Part shown: positions 16,689 to 25,392 of the stretch, one piece after another
Position numbering within the stretch: the stretch's first letter is position 1
How the letters are laid out: every line of letters starts with the position of its first letter
Assembly: GCA_014238945.1 (NCBI GenBank)
Contig: JABAAB010000126.1
Location: 27,884-91,883, forward strand
Reading direction: 5' to 3'
Source: Lysobacterales bacterium
Lineage (GTDB): Bacteria > Pseudomonadota > Gammaproteobacteria > Xanthomonadales > SZUA-36
DNA length: 64,000 nt
Position numbers and translations under genes: made by a program
Notes under the pieces: model-generated
What the model was told of the DNA's origin: nothing
Databases searched by the model: none
The model's input: only the letters and a program-made list of their open reading frames with translations

Positions 16689-17693
16689 ATGCGTTTTATC
16701 ATCAATCTGATCATTGTAACTTTTCTGGTATTTCCCTTCGGTGTTTCAGCCCAGGTTTCCATTCGCGTGGAGCCGCTCAATAACATTCTGGTAGACCTGG
16801 AACGCCGGGCACCAGCTGATGTTCAATCGTTGAACAATTCACTGCTGTCAGCGGAGGTCACGGCTGTTGTCGCCGGTATTCATGCAGATGTCGGGCATCA
16901 GGTCGAGGCCGGCACGCTGCTGGTGGAACTGGAGAACACCGATTACCTGCTGGCACTGGAACAGGCGGAGGCCAACCTGGTTTCGGCCGTGGCCCAGAAA
17001 GAACAGGCCGATTCCAAGCTCCGCCGGGCCCGGGAACTGCTGGGTAACCAGTACCTGTCAGCCGATGAATTGCTGGACAGGGAAACCGATGTCACGATCC
17101 GTCAGTCTCAGATCAAATCGGCCGAGGTGGCCATCAGGGTCGCGCGCAGAAACCTTGAAAAATGCCGGATCATCGCACCGTTCAAAGGCGTGGTGACAGC
17201 ACGCACGGCACAGGTCGGCAGCTTTGTCGGTATCGGTACGGTGCTGGTGCAACTGGTCCAGACAGACCGCTACGAATTAAATGCAGAGTTACCATCGGGC
17301 GTGGCCGATTCCCTGCCCGATGCAGGCGAAATCTGGTTCGAGTCCCGTAACCAGCGTTTTCCCGTTGAGCTGTTGCGTCTGTCACCTGTCATTGAATCTG
17401 AGCGTCGTTCGCGTCATGCCCGTTTTGGCTTTAGCGGTGAGGCGCCGGCGGTGGGACGCAGCGGTGATGTGGTCTGGCACATTGAAAGTGGCCAGCTGCC
17501 AACCGGACTGGTCAGCCGCCGTAATGGGGTGCTGGGTGTGTTCCTCAATGACAATGGCAAAGCCCGTTTCAGTCCGTTGCCGGGTGCTCAGGAGGGCAGA
17601 CCGGTGCCGGTTAACCTGCCTCCCGGTACCGAAATCATCACCGTCGGTCGTGAGCGTCTGCAGGACGGCGATACCCTGAGCGTCAGTCGTTAG
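16689..17693 (+). CDS. RND periplasmic adaptor (membrane fusion protein)
   Basis: A 334-residue HlyD/AcrA-type adaptor with signal peptide (MRFIINLIIVTFLVFPFGVS) cleaved near AQV. It has a lipoyl half-motif VVAGIHADVGHQVEAGTLLV, a coiled-coil hairpin with Ala- and Glu-rich heptads at about 90-160, and the second lipoyl half at ITAPF-like RIIAPFKGVVTARTAQVGSF. A beta-barrel and membrane-proximal domain follow. It would bridge the RND pump encoded 13 bases downstream to an outer-membrane channel, which is not encoded here. The frame extends to 16611, but the signal peptide sets the start at 16689. Confidence 0.87.
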   Translation: MRFIINLIIVTFLVFPFGVSAQVSIRVEPLNNILVDLERRAPADVQSLNNSLLSAEVTAVVAGIHADVGHQVEAGTLLVELENTDYLLALEQAEANLVSAVAQKEQADSKLRRARELLGNQYLSADELLDRETDVTIRQSQIKSAEVAIRVARRNLEKCRIIAPFKGVVTARTAQVGSFVGIGTVLVQLVQTDRYELNAELPSGVADSLPDAGEIWFESRNQRFPVELLRLSPVIESERRSRHARFGFSGEAPAVGRSGDVVWHIESGQLPTGLVSRRNGVLGVFLNDNGKARFSPLPGAQEGRPVPVNLPPGTEIITVGRERLQDGDTLSVSR

Positions 17694-17706
17694 CCTGCAT
17701 ATTGAT

Positions 17707-20700
17707 ATGTACAAGAGCCTGCTGACCAATCACCCGCTGGTCAATATCCTGTTCGTCGTTGTAATGATGATGGGGCTGCTGGCCTATTTCAGCATGCCCC
17801 GGGAGCAGGACCCGGAAATCAATTTCAACTGGGTAATCGTGCGTACCGTGCTGCCGGGTGCCTCCGCCGAAGATGTTGAGCAACTGGTAACCGGGCCACT
17901 GGAGGATGCGATCCGCAGTGTCCAGGACATCCGCTGGGTCATCAGCACCACCCGTGAAAATTCTGCCCATATCCTGATCCGTTTCCGGGATCTGGACGAC
18001 CGGGAGTTTGACAAGCGCATCAACGATATCCGGCGTGAGGTCCAGGCCAAACACAACGATGAACTTCCGGATGAGGCCGAGGATCCTTTTATCCTTGAAG
18101 TGACCACATCCAGCGGTTTTCCGACCGGCCTGGTGGTTTTGGAGGGACAGGCAGATGATGAACTGCTGCGCAAGCAGGCACACATTGTGCGTGGTGACCT
18201 GGAACGGCTGACCGGAGTCGACAAGGTTATCACCATTGGACTGAGCGAACCGGAACTGCAGGTGGAGTTTCTGGCACGAGAACTGGCGGCCCGCGGTCTG
18301 ATGGCGACCGACATCGCGGACAGCCTGGGGCAGGCTTTTCGGAATACCTTTGCCGGCAAAACAGTGGTGTCCGGAAATGAGTGGCTGGTTCGGGTCGTGG
18401 GGACCACCGACAACCCGGAGGAACTGGCATCATTCCAGGTCTCGCCCGCGCACCAGCCCGACGCCCTGATCGCACTCAATGACGTGGCGGAAATCAAGCG
18501 GGGACGCGAAGACGCGACCCAACTGGTTTCATTCCGCGGCAAGCCAGCCGTTGCCATGTCCGTGACCAAAATAGCCAACACCAATACCATTGATTTGATC
18601 GACCGGATCAATGATTACATCGCCAACAAGAACATCCAGCTGTCTAACATCGGCCTGAAACTGGAGCTTGCCGACGATCAGACTGTGCCCACCCGTGAGG
18701 CAATCAGCATCATGCAGAACAACGCGCTGCTCGGTCTGACCCTGGTACTGGCGGTGTGCTGGGTATTCCTGGGTTTTCGCATCGCAGCGATGGTGACACT
18801 GGGTATCCTGTTCTCCATTACCGGTACGCTGTGGGTACTGGATGCAACCGGCAATACCCTGAATGTATCGGTGCTGCTGGGTATCGTCATCGTACTCGGT
18901 ATGCTGGTGGATGATGCCGTGGTGGTGGTTGAAGCCATGTTCTACCGTCTGCAAAGAGGCACGGCCGGTGTGCAGGCGGCACTGGGTGCCCTGGGTGAGG
19001 TGGCCAAACCAGTGACCTCGGCGGTGGCGACTACCATGGCCGCATTCCTGCCATTGATGCTGTTGCCGGGCATAGTCGGCAAGTTCATGTTCGTTATTCC
19101 CTTCGTGGTAACCGTGGGCCTGGCGATCAGCCTGGTGGAGGCTTTCTGGATATTGCCTTCCCATGTAATAGCCGGGGCGTCGTCGCGGGTACCGAGTGGC
19201 AGAATCGGTCAGCAAAACGCAACGCTTGACTGGCGGGCCCGCTGGACCCACCGCGCGCGGGTGAAGTATACGAAAATGTTGTGCTACGTAATGCGCCGGC
19301 CGGCCCGGTTCCTGGCGGGAGGCGCTCTGGCGTTTGCCCTGGCCATTGGGGCCGTGGGTATGGGTCTGATCCGCATGGATTTTTTCCTTGCCGACCCGGT
19401 TCGCCTGTTTTACGTGAATCTGGATATGCCGGCCGATGCACCCATTGAAGAAACATTACGCCAGGGTGTCATTCTCGAGCAGGAAGTACGCCAGCACCTT
19501 CAGAGCGGAGAAATCAGGGCCATCACAGTCTATGCCGGTATCAAGTTCACCGAAACGGAGGAGTTGTACGGTGATCAGTACGCCCAGGTCCAGGTGTCGC
19601 TGGCTCCCCCTGAACGTGATTCCCGCAGTGTGGACAGCGTCATTGAGGAAATGCGTTTGCCAGTACTGGCCACGCCGGTTGACGGTGTCATCACCTTCAC
19701 CACCATTTCCGTTGGGCCACCGGCATCACGTGCCATCAGTGCCAAGGTGCGGGCGGATGATTTTGAGGAATTGCGTGCGGCCACAGATGCGGTCAAGGAT
19801 ATGGTCCGAAATATTCCGGGCACCCTGAATGTGACGGACAACGATGTCCAGGGCAGGTCGGAACTGGTACTGAACCTGGACTACAAAGCGGTGCGCCGTG
19901 CCGGGCTGAGCCCCGGGCAGGTAGCGCGGTTGTTGCGTCTGCATATGGATGGGGAAGTGGTCGCTTTTTTCCGCAGCCAGGGTGAGAAAGTGGAATTGCG
20001 GGTGCGTGGCCAGGACCGCGACCGCAAAGACATTCGCTCGGTGCTGGATGAACCCATAGCCTTGCCCGGTGGTGGTGTGACTACTTTCGGCGCCTTGTCG
20101 AATTCGGGTTTTCAGCGTGGCCGGGGTGCCATCAGCCATTACAACTACCGCCGCGCGATCACCGTGGAAGGTGATATTGATGTCAACCAGACCGATACCG
20201 TCGAGGTCAACCGGCTGCTGGCCGAGGGATGGTTGGAATTACAGGCGCAGTTCCCGGGTACTGACATTGATCTTTCCGGGGAACTGGATGATATCCAGGA
20301 GAGTCTCGACGCCATGGCCGGTCTGTTCCTGCTGGGTCTCGGGTTGATCTACCTGATCATCGCAACCCAGTTCCGCAGTTATTTTCAACCGCTATTGATA
20401 GTGGCTACCATACCGATGGCATTCACCGGTGTGGTCTTCGGTTTGCTGGTAACCGGTAATCCACTGAGCCTGTATACCCTGTACGGGGTGATCGCCCTGA
20501 CCGGTATTGCGGTGAACAGCGCCATCGTCCTGATCGACGCCGCGAACGCCAGGATCCAGGCCGGTATGCGCCCGTTGCACGCGACCATTTATGCTGCTCG
20601 CAGAAGAGTTATCCCGGTGCTGATGACCACCACCACTACCATCGCCGGTCTTTTTTCACTGGCCGTAGGTCTGGGTGGAAAATCCCTGGTGTGGGGACCG

Positions 20701-20865
20701 GTGGCCTCTTCCATCGTAGCCGGACTGGGTGTCGCCAGCCTGTTGACCCTGTTTCTCATTCCCACCCTGTACCGGGCCTTCCAGCGTGGCCACGGTGGTG
20801 CCGAATTCATTGAAATACACGGGGAAAATGTTTCGGGTTCAGGCTTACCCTCGCAGGCTCACTGA
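17707..20865 (+). CDS. RND efflux pump permease
   Basis: A 1052-residue proton-driven exporter of the HAE1/AcrB type. It opens MYKSLLTNHPLVNILFVVVM, followed by MPREQDPEINF and the first large periplasmic loop. Helices 2-6 follow, with GMLVDDAVVVVEA in helix 4 giving the proton-relay pair D402-D403. A second loop and a second six-helix block (GLGLIYLIIATQFRSYFQPL) complete the internal duplication. It forms an operon with the adaptor upstream. Length and motifs are complete, so it should be functional. Its sequence is more like the RND group of general multidrug or unknown substrates than the heavy-metal CusA group. Confidence 0.92.
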   Translation: MYKSLLTNHPLVNILFVVVMMMGLLAYFSMPREQDPEINFNWVIVRTVLPGASAEDVEQLVTGPLEDAIRSVQDIRWVISTTRENSAHILIRFRDLDDREFDKRINDIRREVQAKHNDELPDEAEDPFILEVTTSSGFPTGLVVLEGQADDELLRKQAHIVRGDLERLTGVDKVITIGLSEPELQVEFLARELAARGLMATDIADSLGQAFRNTFAGKTVVSGNEWLVRVVGTTDNPEELASFQVSPAHQPDALIALNDVAEIKRGREDATQLVSFRGKPAVAMSVTKIANTNTIDLIDRINDYIANKNIQLSNIGLKLELADDQTVPTREAISIMQNNALLGLTLVLAVCWVFLGFRIAAMVTLGILFSITGTLWVLDATGNTLNVSVLLGIVIVLGMLVDDAVVVVEAMFYRLQRGTAGVQAALGALGEVAKPVTSAVATTMAAFLPLMLLPGIVGKFMFVIPFVVTVGLAISLVEAFWILPSHVIAGASSRVPSGRIGQQNATLDWRARWTHRARVKYTKMLCYVMRRPARFLAGGALAFALAIGAVGMGLIRMDFFLADPVRLFYVNLDMPADAPIEETLRQGVILEQEVRQHLQSGEIRAITVYAGIKFTETEELYGDQYAQVQVSLAPPERDSRSVDSVIEEMRLPVLATPVDGVITFTTISVGPPASRAISAKVRADDFEELRAATDAVKDMVRNIPGTLNVTDNDVQGRSELVLNLDYKAVRRAGLSPGQVARLLRLHMDGEVVAFFRSQGEKVELRVRGQDRDRKDIRSVLDEPIALPGGGVTTFGALSNSGFQRGRGAISHYNYRRAITVEGDIDVNQTDTVEVNRLLAEGWLELQAQFPGTDIDLSGELDDIQESLDAMAGLFLLGLGLIYLIIATQFRSYFQPLLIVATIPMAFTGVVFGLLVTGNPLSLYTLYGVIALTGIAVNSAIVLIDAANARIQAGMRPLHATIYAARRRVIPVLMTTTTTIAGLFSLAVGLGGKSLVWGPVASSIVAGLGVASLLTLFLIPTLYRAFQRGHGGAEFIEIHGENVSGSGLPSQAH

Positions 20866-20888
20866 ATGACCTCGGTCGTGTATTTTTA

Positions 20889-22037
20889 CTACTGATTCAT
20901 CATCAGGATATAGGACATTTTCTGGTCATAGTGGTCTGTGTTTTCCATTAACATGGGGCAAAACGCCATCTGGTGGCCCTGGAAAAGCGTACCGTATTGA
21001 CTGCTGCACAGATCCTCATCCTGGCACCAGTAACCAAGGTAGTCCCAGTCCCAGGAAAGGTTATTACCATCACCACACCACTCAACCGTACTGTTTCGCG
21101 CACCGGCGGAGTGATAACCTACCGCACCGTCATTGTGCCATGGCAGAAACCACCAGCCAGCATTCAGTGTCACATCATCACTTCCCGATGTCTGGTCCAG
21201 GAAGCCACCCAGGTGGATGACCGGCACCCCCCGAGTGTTGTTGTGGTCATACAGGTTGCGGGCATTGCTGGGTCCAATCTCGGGAGCAAGATCACAGGCG
21301 AACAGACTCGCGAGACTGCCCCAATTCGACAGTTCGCTGCCACCACCGTTTCCGGCTGATGTCCTGACTTCCATGATGTTCCAGGCCAGTTCCTCTTCGC
21401 AGACACGCTTTTTACCCCTGCCGGTGCAAGTTCGTGTGGTCGAAGCCAACTGGTCAAGCGCGAAACCCACCACGTTGTCCCCGTTGGAATAGTTATAGAT
21501 GATGCAACTGTTCGAGTCTGTACAGCAGGCGTCCAGGTAACGCCCCAGGGTCTTGGCGGCGACCTGGGTCCCGACTGCACTGGTCTGCACTGCCTTCACA
21601 TCAATTGCAACGGCGCCCGAAATTCCGGAGACATCGGCCAGGCGGTCAAACGGGTCTGACTGATCCCAGTTGACCGAGCACATACCGCCGACGTGCAGGA
21701 ATGCGATCTGCCCACTGTCCGAGGAACAATCGAATTCACCTTTGCACACCGGTGCGTAGTCCGCACAACAATTTTCTGAGGCCTCGCACCCATCGGCGCA
21801 CGAACAATCCCCGCCACCGCCGGCGCCACCGCAATATGAACTGATGACCTCGCAGCTTCGTTTCTTGCCCTTGCCTGTGCAGATCCTGGTGCCTTCACTC
21901 TCCAGCATTTCGCATCTGCCCTGGTTACCACCACCGATCTGACCAGCGACTACGGGTGTGACAACAAATGCCAGCATCACTAAGAGAATTCCTGACACGG
22001 CTAAGGCTTTAATCTGTGGTTTGATGATCGGATTCAT
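20889..22037 (-). CDS. Secreted Cys-rich protein with somatomedin-B-like knot and hydrolase-like region
   Basis: A 382-residue exported protein: signal peptide to about residue 32, then a Cys-rich part. C78, C80, C84, C90, C91 and C98 have spacing 1-3-5-0-6, identical to the core of somatomedin-B domains, with C62 and C69 in place of the first two cysteines. The stretch reads CSCADGCEASENCCADYAPV. Two similar motifs flank the fold, ICTGKGKKRSCE near 52 and TCTGRGKKRVCE near 203. Beyond it, IIYNYSNGDNVVGFAL (around S183) looks like a degenerate nucleophile elbow, and NDGAVGYHSAG (H309) like the His end of an alpha/beta-hydrolase. I do not know the substrate. It lies 67 bases after its probable partner at 22105-23226. 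Confidence 0.7.
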   Translation of the reverse strand: MNPIIKPQIKALAVSGILLVMLAFVVTPVVAGQIGGGNQGRCEMLESEGTRICTGKGKKRSCEVISSYCGGAGGGGDCSCADGCEASENCCADYAPVCKGEFDCSSDSGQIAFLHVGGMCSVNWDQSDPFDRLADVSGISGAVAIDVKAVQTSAVGTQVAAKTLGRYLDACCTDSNSCIIYNYSNGDNVVGFALDQLASTTRTCTGRGKKRVCEEELAWNIMEVRTSAGNGGGSELSNWGSLASLFACDLAPEIGPSNARNLYDHNNTRGVPVIHLGGFLDQTSGSDDVTLNAGWWFLPWHNDGAVGYHSAGARNSTVEWCGDGNNLSWDWDYLGYWCQDEDLCSSQYGTLFQGHQMAFCPMLMENTDHYDQKMSYILMMNQ

Positions 22038-22104
22038 ATCGTACTCTCAGTTGTGAATTGTCCGTTGTTGACGGGGGCAGGCATCAGTCACTGTTGTTCG
22101 TCGG

Positions 22105-23226
22105 TCACGGGTGGGTGAACAGGACACCGCGTTTGCGGGCATCCTCGTACATTTCAGCCATTCTCTGCTGGCGTGGGCTGATCCTTACGGTGTTGCGAAA
22201 TTGTGCCAACTGGTATGGCTGTGAAGTCAGGAACTCATATTCCGTTGGCGGGATTTTGGCGCGTCCCCAGCGGCTTTCCGGTTCCAGACGGTAGCCTCTT
22301 AATTGAGCCAGGCGGTAGGGAGCTTGCGCCCCGCTGTCGTGAAACAACAGGCCGTCGTACCGGATAGCAACTGTCTGTGGGCCTCTTGCCAGACGACCTT
22401 CAAACCTGGCCCAGCCAAATGCCTGGCCATCGGCATCGAACAGGTTGGCATCGATACGAAATCTGCCGGCCTTCAGCACCTTGACACCGACGTTGAATAC
22501 CAGGTCTCCCTGTTCCAGCAGGTCCTGGAATTGACCGGTAAATTTGGCCGGTATGGCGTCCGAGCCGGTAAAGTGGAAATCCAGTGTTCCCGTCTGTGTC
22601 ATCAGGTTCCCGGCTTTGAAACGGGTGGTGACCCTGATCGGTCCGCTGAAATCAGGCCAACTGAGATCAGGTACAAATTCGACCCGGGCACCGCTGTCGC
22701 TGCTATAAACCGGCAGATAGATCACCCTGGGCCCAAACCGGGCACCGATGGCCTCTGCACGCATTTCCATTATCTGCGGGGTGACGATGGTGTCATTGCG
22801 TTTCAGATCGAGCGAGATGGTTGCGACTTCATTACCGTGGATAAAGAAACGATCGGCTGTAAACAACGCATTCCAGCCCGGGTCTGGATTGTCAGTATCA
22901 CTGTGTAGACGCTGACGGCGTTCATGACGCGAACCCGGGTTAAGCAGGTCATGAGAATTTTTACCAATTCGTCGCGTTGTTACCGGGTAGCGATCAATCT
23001 CGTTCAACGGGTGGTCTTCTACAGATGGGAGAGGCTCTGGCGTGGCATGGTCGATTTCTACCTGGACAGAGGTTGTCACACTCACCGGATCAATGTGCGC
23101 TACCGATTCAGGGGGAGGTAGCGATTCACTCAAGTAGGTTTGCTGCAACGGCCTGACCAGGACGATGAGCAAGATCATGGTAGTGAATGTAAAGAGCCAG
23201 AGTAGTCTTCTATGGTTTACGGACAT
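22105..23226 (-). CDS. Membrane-anchored beta-rich protein, probable partner of the secreted Cys-rich protein
   Basis: A 373-residue protein with one N-terminal membrane helix (LLWLFTFTTMILLIVLVR, residues 8-25), a Pro/Glu-rich linker, and a large outer domain of alternating beta strands (GTLDFHFTGSDAIPAKFTGQ, DLVFNVGVKVLKAGRFRIDA). I recognise no family. It resembles a pair of beta-sandwich domains facing the periplasm. It is transcribed with the downstream secreted Cys-rich protein and separated from it by 67 bases, so a chaperone, anchor or inhibitor role for that protein is plausible by analogy with other hydrolase-foldase pairs. That role is a guess from position only. Confidence 0.65.
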   Translation of the reverse strand: MSVNHRRLLWLFTFTTMILLIVLVRPLQQTYLSESLPPPESVAHIDPVSVTTSVQVEIDHATPEPLPSVEDHPLNEIDRYPVTTRRIGKNSHDLLNPGSRHERRQRLHSDTDNPDPGWNALFTADRFFIHGNEVATISLDLKRNDTIVTPQIMEMRAEAIGARFGPRVIYLPVYSSDSGARVEFVPDLSWPDFSGPIRVTTRFKAGNLMTQTGTLDFHFTGSDAIPAKFTGQFQDLLEQGDLVFNVGVKVLKAGRFRIDANLFDADGQAFGWARFEGRLARGPQTVAIRYDGLLFHDSGAQAPYRLAQLRGYRLEPESRWGRAKIPPTEYEFLTSQPYQLAQFRNTVRISPRQQRMAEMYEDARKRGVLFTHP

Positions 23227-23779
23227 TATTCGTATCCGGGGCTAATCATGGTTACCGGCCTCCTGTTTTACGTCTGCGACGGTCCGTGCCCTGCTGCTGT
23301 AAGTTTGACAATCAGCCAGATAGCCCAGGCCGACAACCCGTACCCTGATCATCAGACAAGTTAGTAATCCACAAGTCTATATGCATGAATCATGCCAGGT
23401 AAGTTGTCTTTGACTGAAGCAGGACCACATGGTGCTTCTCACCATGTCTGGTGCGGGTCCCGGGTGTTTTGCACATGATCCGCCAGCCAGGGAGTAGCAT
23501 AGCCCTGAAAAGAAATGATTGCAAATTGCGAGTCAATTCGCAAAATGCACGTCGCATGCATCGAAGCTACGGTGACAGATTAAACCGCCGCTTGGGTTCA
23601 TTCGGCTGAGAATGAATGTTTTTGATTGGACCGTATCCAAGCCTTTCGCAGACCAGTCGAGTAATACAAGGCGGGTCAGCTCTGGTGGCTGACTGAATTC
23701 CAGGGCACAACATATGGGTGGACAATAAAATTCGCTGCCCTCGGATCAGAATACTGTAGAAATTGGTGGCCTGAGGGAC
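23227..23779. other. Non-coding gap with hairpin
   Basis: I see no gene in these ~550 bases. A perfect hairpin ACATGGTG-cttct-CACCATGT lies at 23427-23447. A weaker TTGCGA/TCGCAA repeat lies near 23530. The gap should hold the promoter for the 23226 gene and may hold the lost 3' end of the protease gene at 23780-24376. Confidence 0.5.
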
Positions 23780-24376
23780 TCAGAAAGCGTATAAAACACC
23801 CATGAACTGGGAAGCCATTTCCGCTATTTCCGACGCCATCGCCGCCATAAATTTGAACACCAGCAGCATTTCGCGGGTGTCTTCGATGCGGTTTTCGGCC
23901 CAACGCGTGGTGCCGCTGGGGCCCATTGCACCGGTCTCCCCGGTACCGGGTCTGCCGGCGTCCACAAAGGTGATAATCTGCCCGGCCTCGTCGTCTTTTT
24001 GGTAAAGCAGTGCGGGTGTGACGCCGGTTACCGTACGATCCAGTTGCACCATACCCAGATCGTTGTCGGGGCTGTAAAGGACGTAATCGGGGTGTGTTAT
24101 AACCCGGCTCGCCTTGTACTCTTCGCCATTAATGCTGATCTTGTCGCCCACTTTGAGATAATGCGTCAGGTGACCGGCGGTCAGTACCCAGGCGGGTGCG
24201 ACCAGAATACCGGTACCGTTACCAAACCTTCCACCCAGGTGAAAATAAGCAGTTGCGGGCCATTCTCCCCCGGCAGCAATGTATTCCTGTTCGGGTACAT
24301 CGTGACGCATGACAATGGCGTGGGCCAGAATTGGACTCAGCAACAATGCAAGTAACGTGAATTTCAAGGGTTTCAT
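23780..24376 (-). pseudogene. Trypsin-like (S1) serine protease missing the catalytic serine
   Basis: A signal peptide (MKPLKFTLLALLLSPILAHA) leads into a chymotrypsin-fold protein. The catalytic His is in VLTAGHL (H69) and the Asp in DNDLGMVQLD (D106), both well placed. The GDSGGP motif for the nucleophile never appears: after ENRIEDTREMLLVFKF the chain ends in a low-complexity MAAMASEIAEMASQFMG tail at residue 198, about 50 short. Another frame over the same DNA reads GVGNSGNGFPV, so a frameshift near 23850 may have displaced a degenerate C-terminus. It is best treated as a decayed or non-catalytic protease. Confidence 0.65.
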
Positions 24377-24444
24377 GCGGTTGCCTGGCTTCGAATGAGT
24401 GGTTCATTGTACGACGCAGCCACTCAGCAGGTGGTCGTCAAATT

Positions 24445-25272
24445 TCAACAGAAGACATCCCGAAACGGACCCAGGAACCGCCTTTGCGGGGACCAGTCGG
24501 TGATCGCAAATACAACTTGTGAGAAGCTCCCCTGGAATGCGCCCTCCAGCGCCTTGCGGAAATCGCGGGCGGTACGCAGGGGATCATTCCTGAATGCACC
24601 GCAGCCCCAGGCACCCAGCACCAGGTCCGCGTATCCCAGTGCCCTTGCAATGGCCAGGACACGATGAATTCTCTGTTTTAAAAGGACACCGGATTCAGGC
24701 TGACCCACCGTGGGTGCATAGGGTGCCGCACAGGTGATAAAAGACAGCAACCAGGGTCTGTCCAGGACTTCACCATTGTCGGTGCGAAACACCGGCACGC
24801 GGGGTGAGTAGATGGCCCAGTCGGTGGAGTCGGGATGAATCCGTTGTCGGTGATGATCGTACATCGGATCTTCGCGCAGGGTGCTGTGCAATGTGCTGGA
24901 CCGGCACAGCACCTCTTCCTGGGCGCGGGCACCATGCAGAAAACCCCCACCGGGTGTGATGCCGTTGGCAAAGTTGAGTGCCAGTGGTTTCGATCCGCTA
25001 TCAACGAGTTGCCGGGCGGCGCCGAGGGTGGTTTCATTGCTGACCCGGACCCGGGTTTCGGGTAAATCGACAGACCTGTGCGCAGGCAACCGGTCTTCCG
25101 GTGCGATGCTCAGCGTGCCTGAACGGGATGTCCGGACGGCCACCTTGATATCCACTTTCTGACCTAAGTCGTTGGTGTAGCACCCCCGCTTGGCAGCCCG
25201 GACTGCGGCCCTGCCCAGCACAGCGGCCCGGGAGAAATTAATTTGCAGTTCCTGACGTCTGCGCTGACCCAT
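24445..25272 (-). CDS. PARG-like/TIGR02452 family macrodomain protein
   Basis: A 275-residue protein of the bacterial poly(ADP-ribose) glycohydrolase-like group. The diagnostic signature GGGFLHGARAQEE lies at about 108-120, giving the GGG loop and the catalytic QEE pair. Conserved LALNFANGITPGGG precedes it, and VLGAWGCGAFRNDP follows near the C-terminus. It would remove ADP-ribose from a modified protein or metabolite; the physiological target in bacteria is mostly unknown. The frame is open to 25341, but that extension runs up to a palindromic repeat and is not family-like, so I prefer the ATG at 25272. No partner ADP-ribosyltransferase is visible nearby. Confidence 0.8.
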   Translation of the reverse strand: MGQRRRQELQINFSRAAVLGRAAVRAAKRGCYTNDLGQKVDIKVAVRTSRSGTLSIAPEDRLPAHRSVDLPETRVRVSNETTLGAARQLVDSGSKPLALNFANGITPGGGFLHGARAQEEVLCRSSTLHSTLREDPMYDHHRQRIHPDSTDWAIYSPRVPVFRTDNGEVLDRPWLLSFITCAAPYAPTVGQPESGVLLKQRIHRVLAIARALGYADLVLGAWGCGAFRNDPLRTARDFRKALEGAFQGSFSQVVFAITDWSPQRRFLGPFRDVFC

Positions 25273-25343
25273 CTCGGGCGAGTCGATGCAGGATAGAACG
25301 CGGATGTTGCTTGGCATACCGTTTAGCATCTCACAAAACATTT

Positions 25344-25392
25344 GGGGTCAGAGTAAAGACGGCAGCCTTTTTGCTCTGACCCTTTACTCTGA
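25344..25392. repeat. GGGGTCAGAGTAAAG palindromic repeat, copy 1
   Basis: The left arm GGGGTCAGAGTAAAG (25344-25358) pairs either with CTCTGACCC (25374-25382) or with CTTTACTCTGA (25382-25392), giving two alternative hairpins. The stop codon and last codons of the cyclodeaminase-like gene lie inside the right arm. Related copies occur at 40997, 43489, 51583 and 55043. Confidence 0.7.

Noticed and set aside
18529..19251. Minus-strand 240-residue, His- and Gln-rich frame inside the RND gene
   Set aside because: Composition is that of antisense to hydrophobic helices; the RND frame is complete and continuous.
22303..22908. Plus-strand 201-residue frame antisense to the 22105-23226 gene
   Set aside because: No start site, signal or family pattern; the minus-strand protein has a good membrane anchor and strand pattern.
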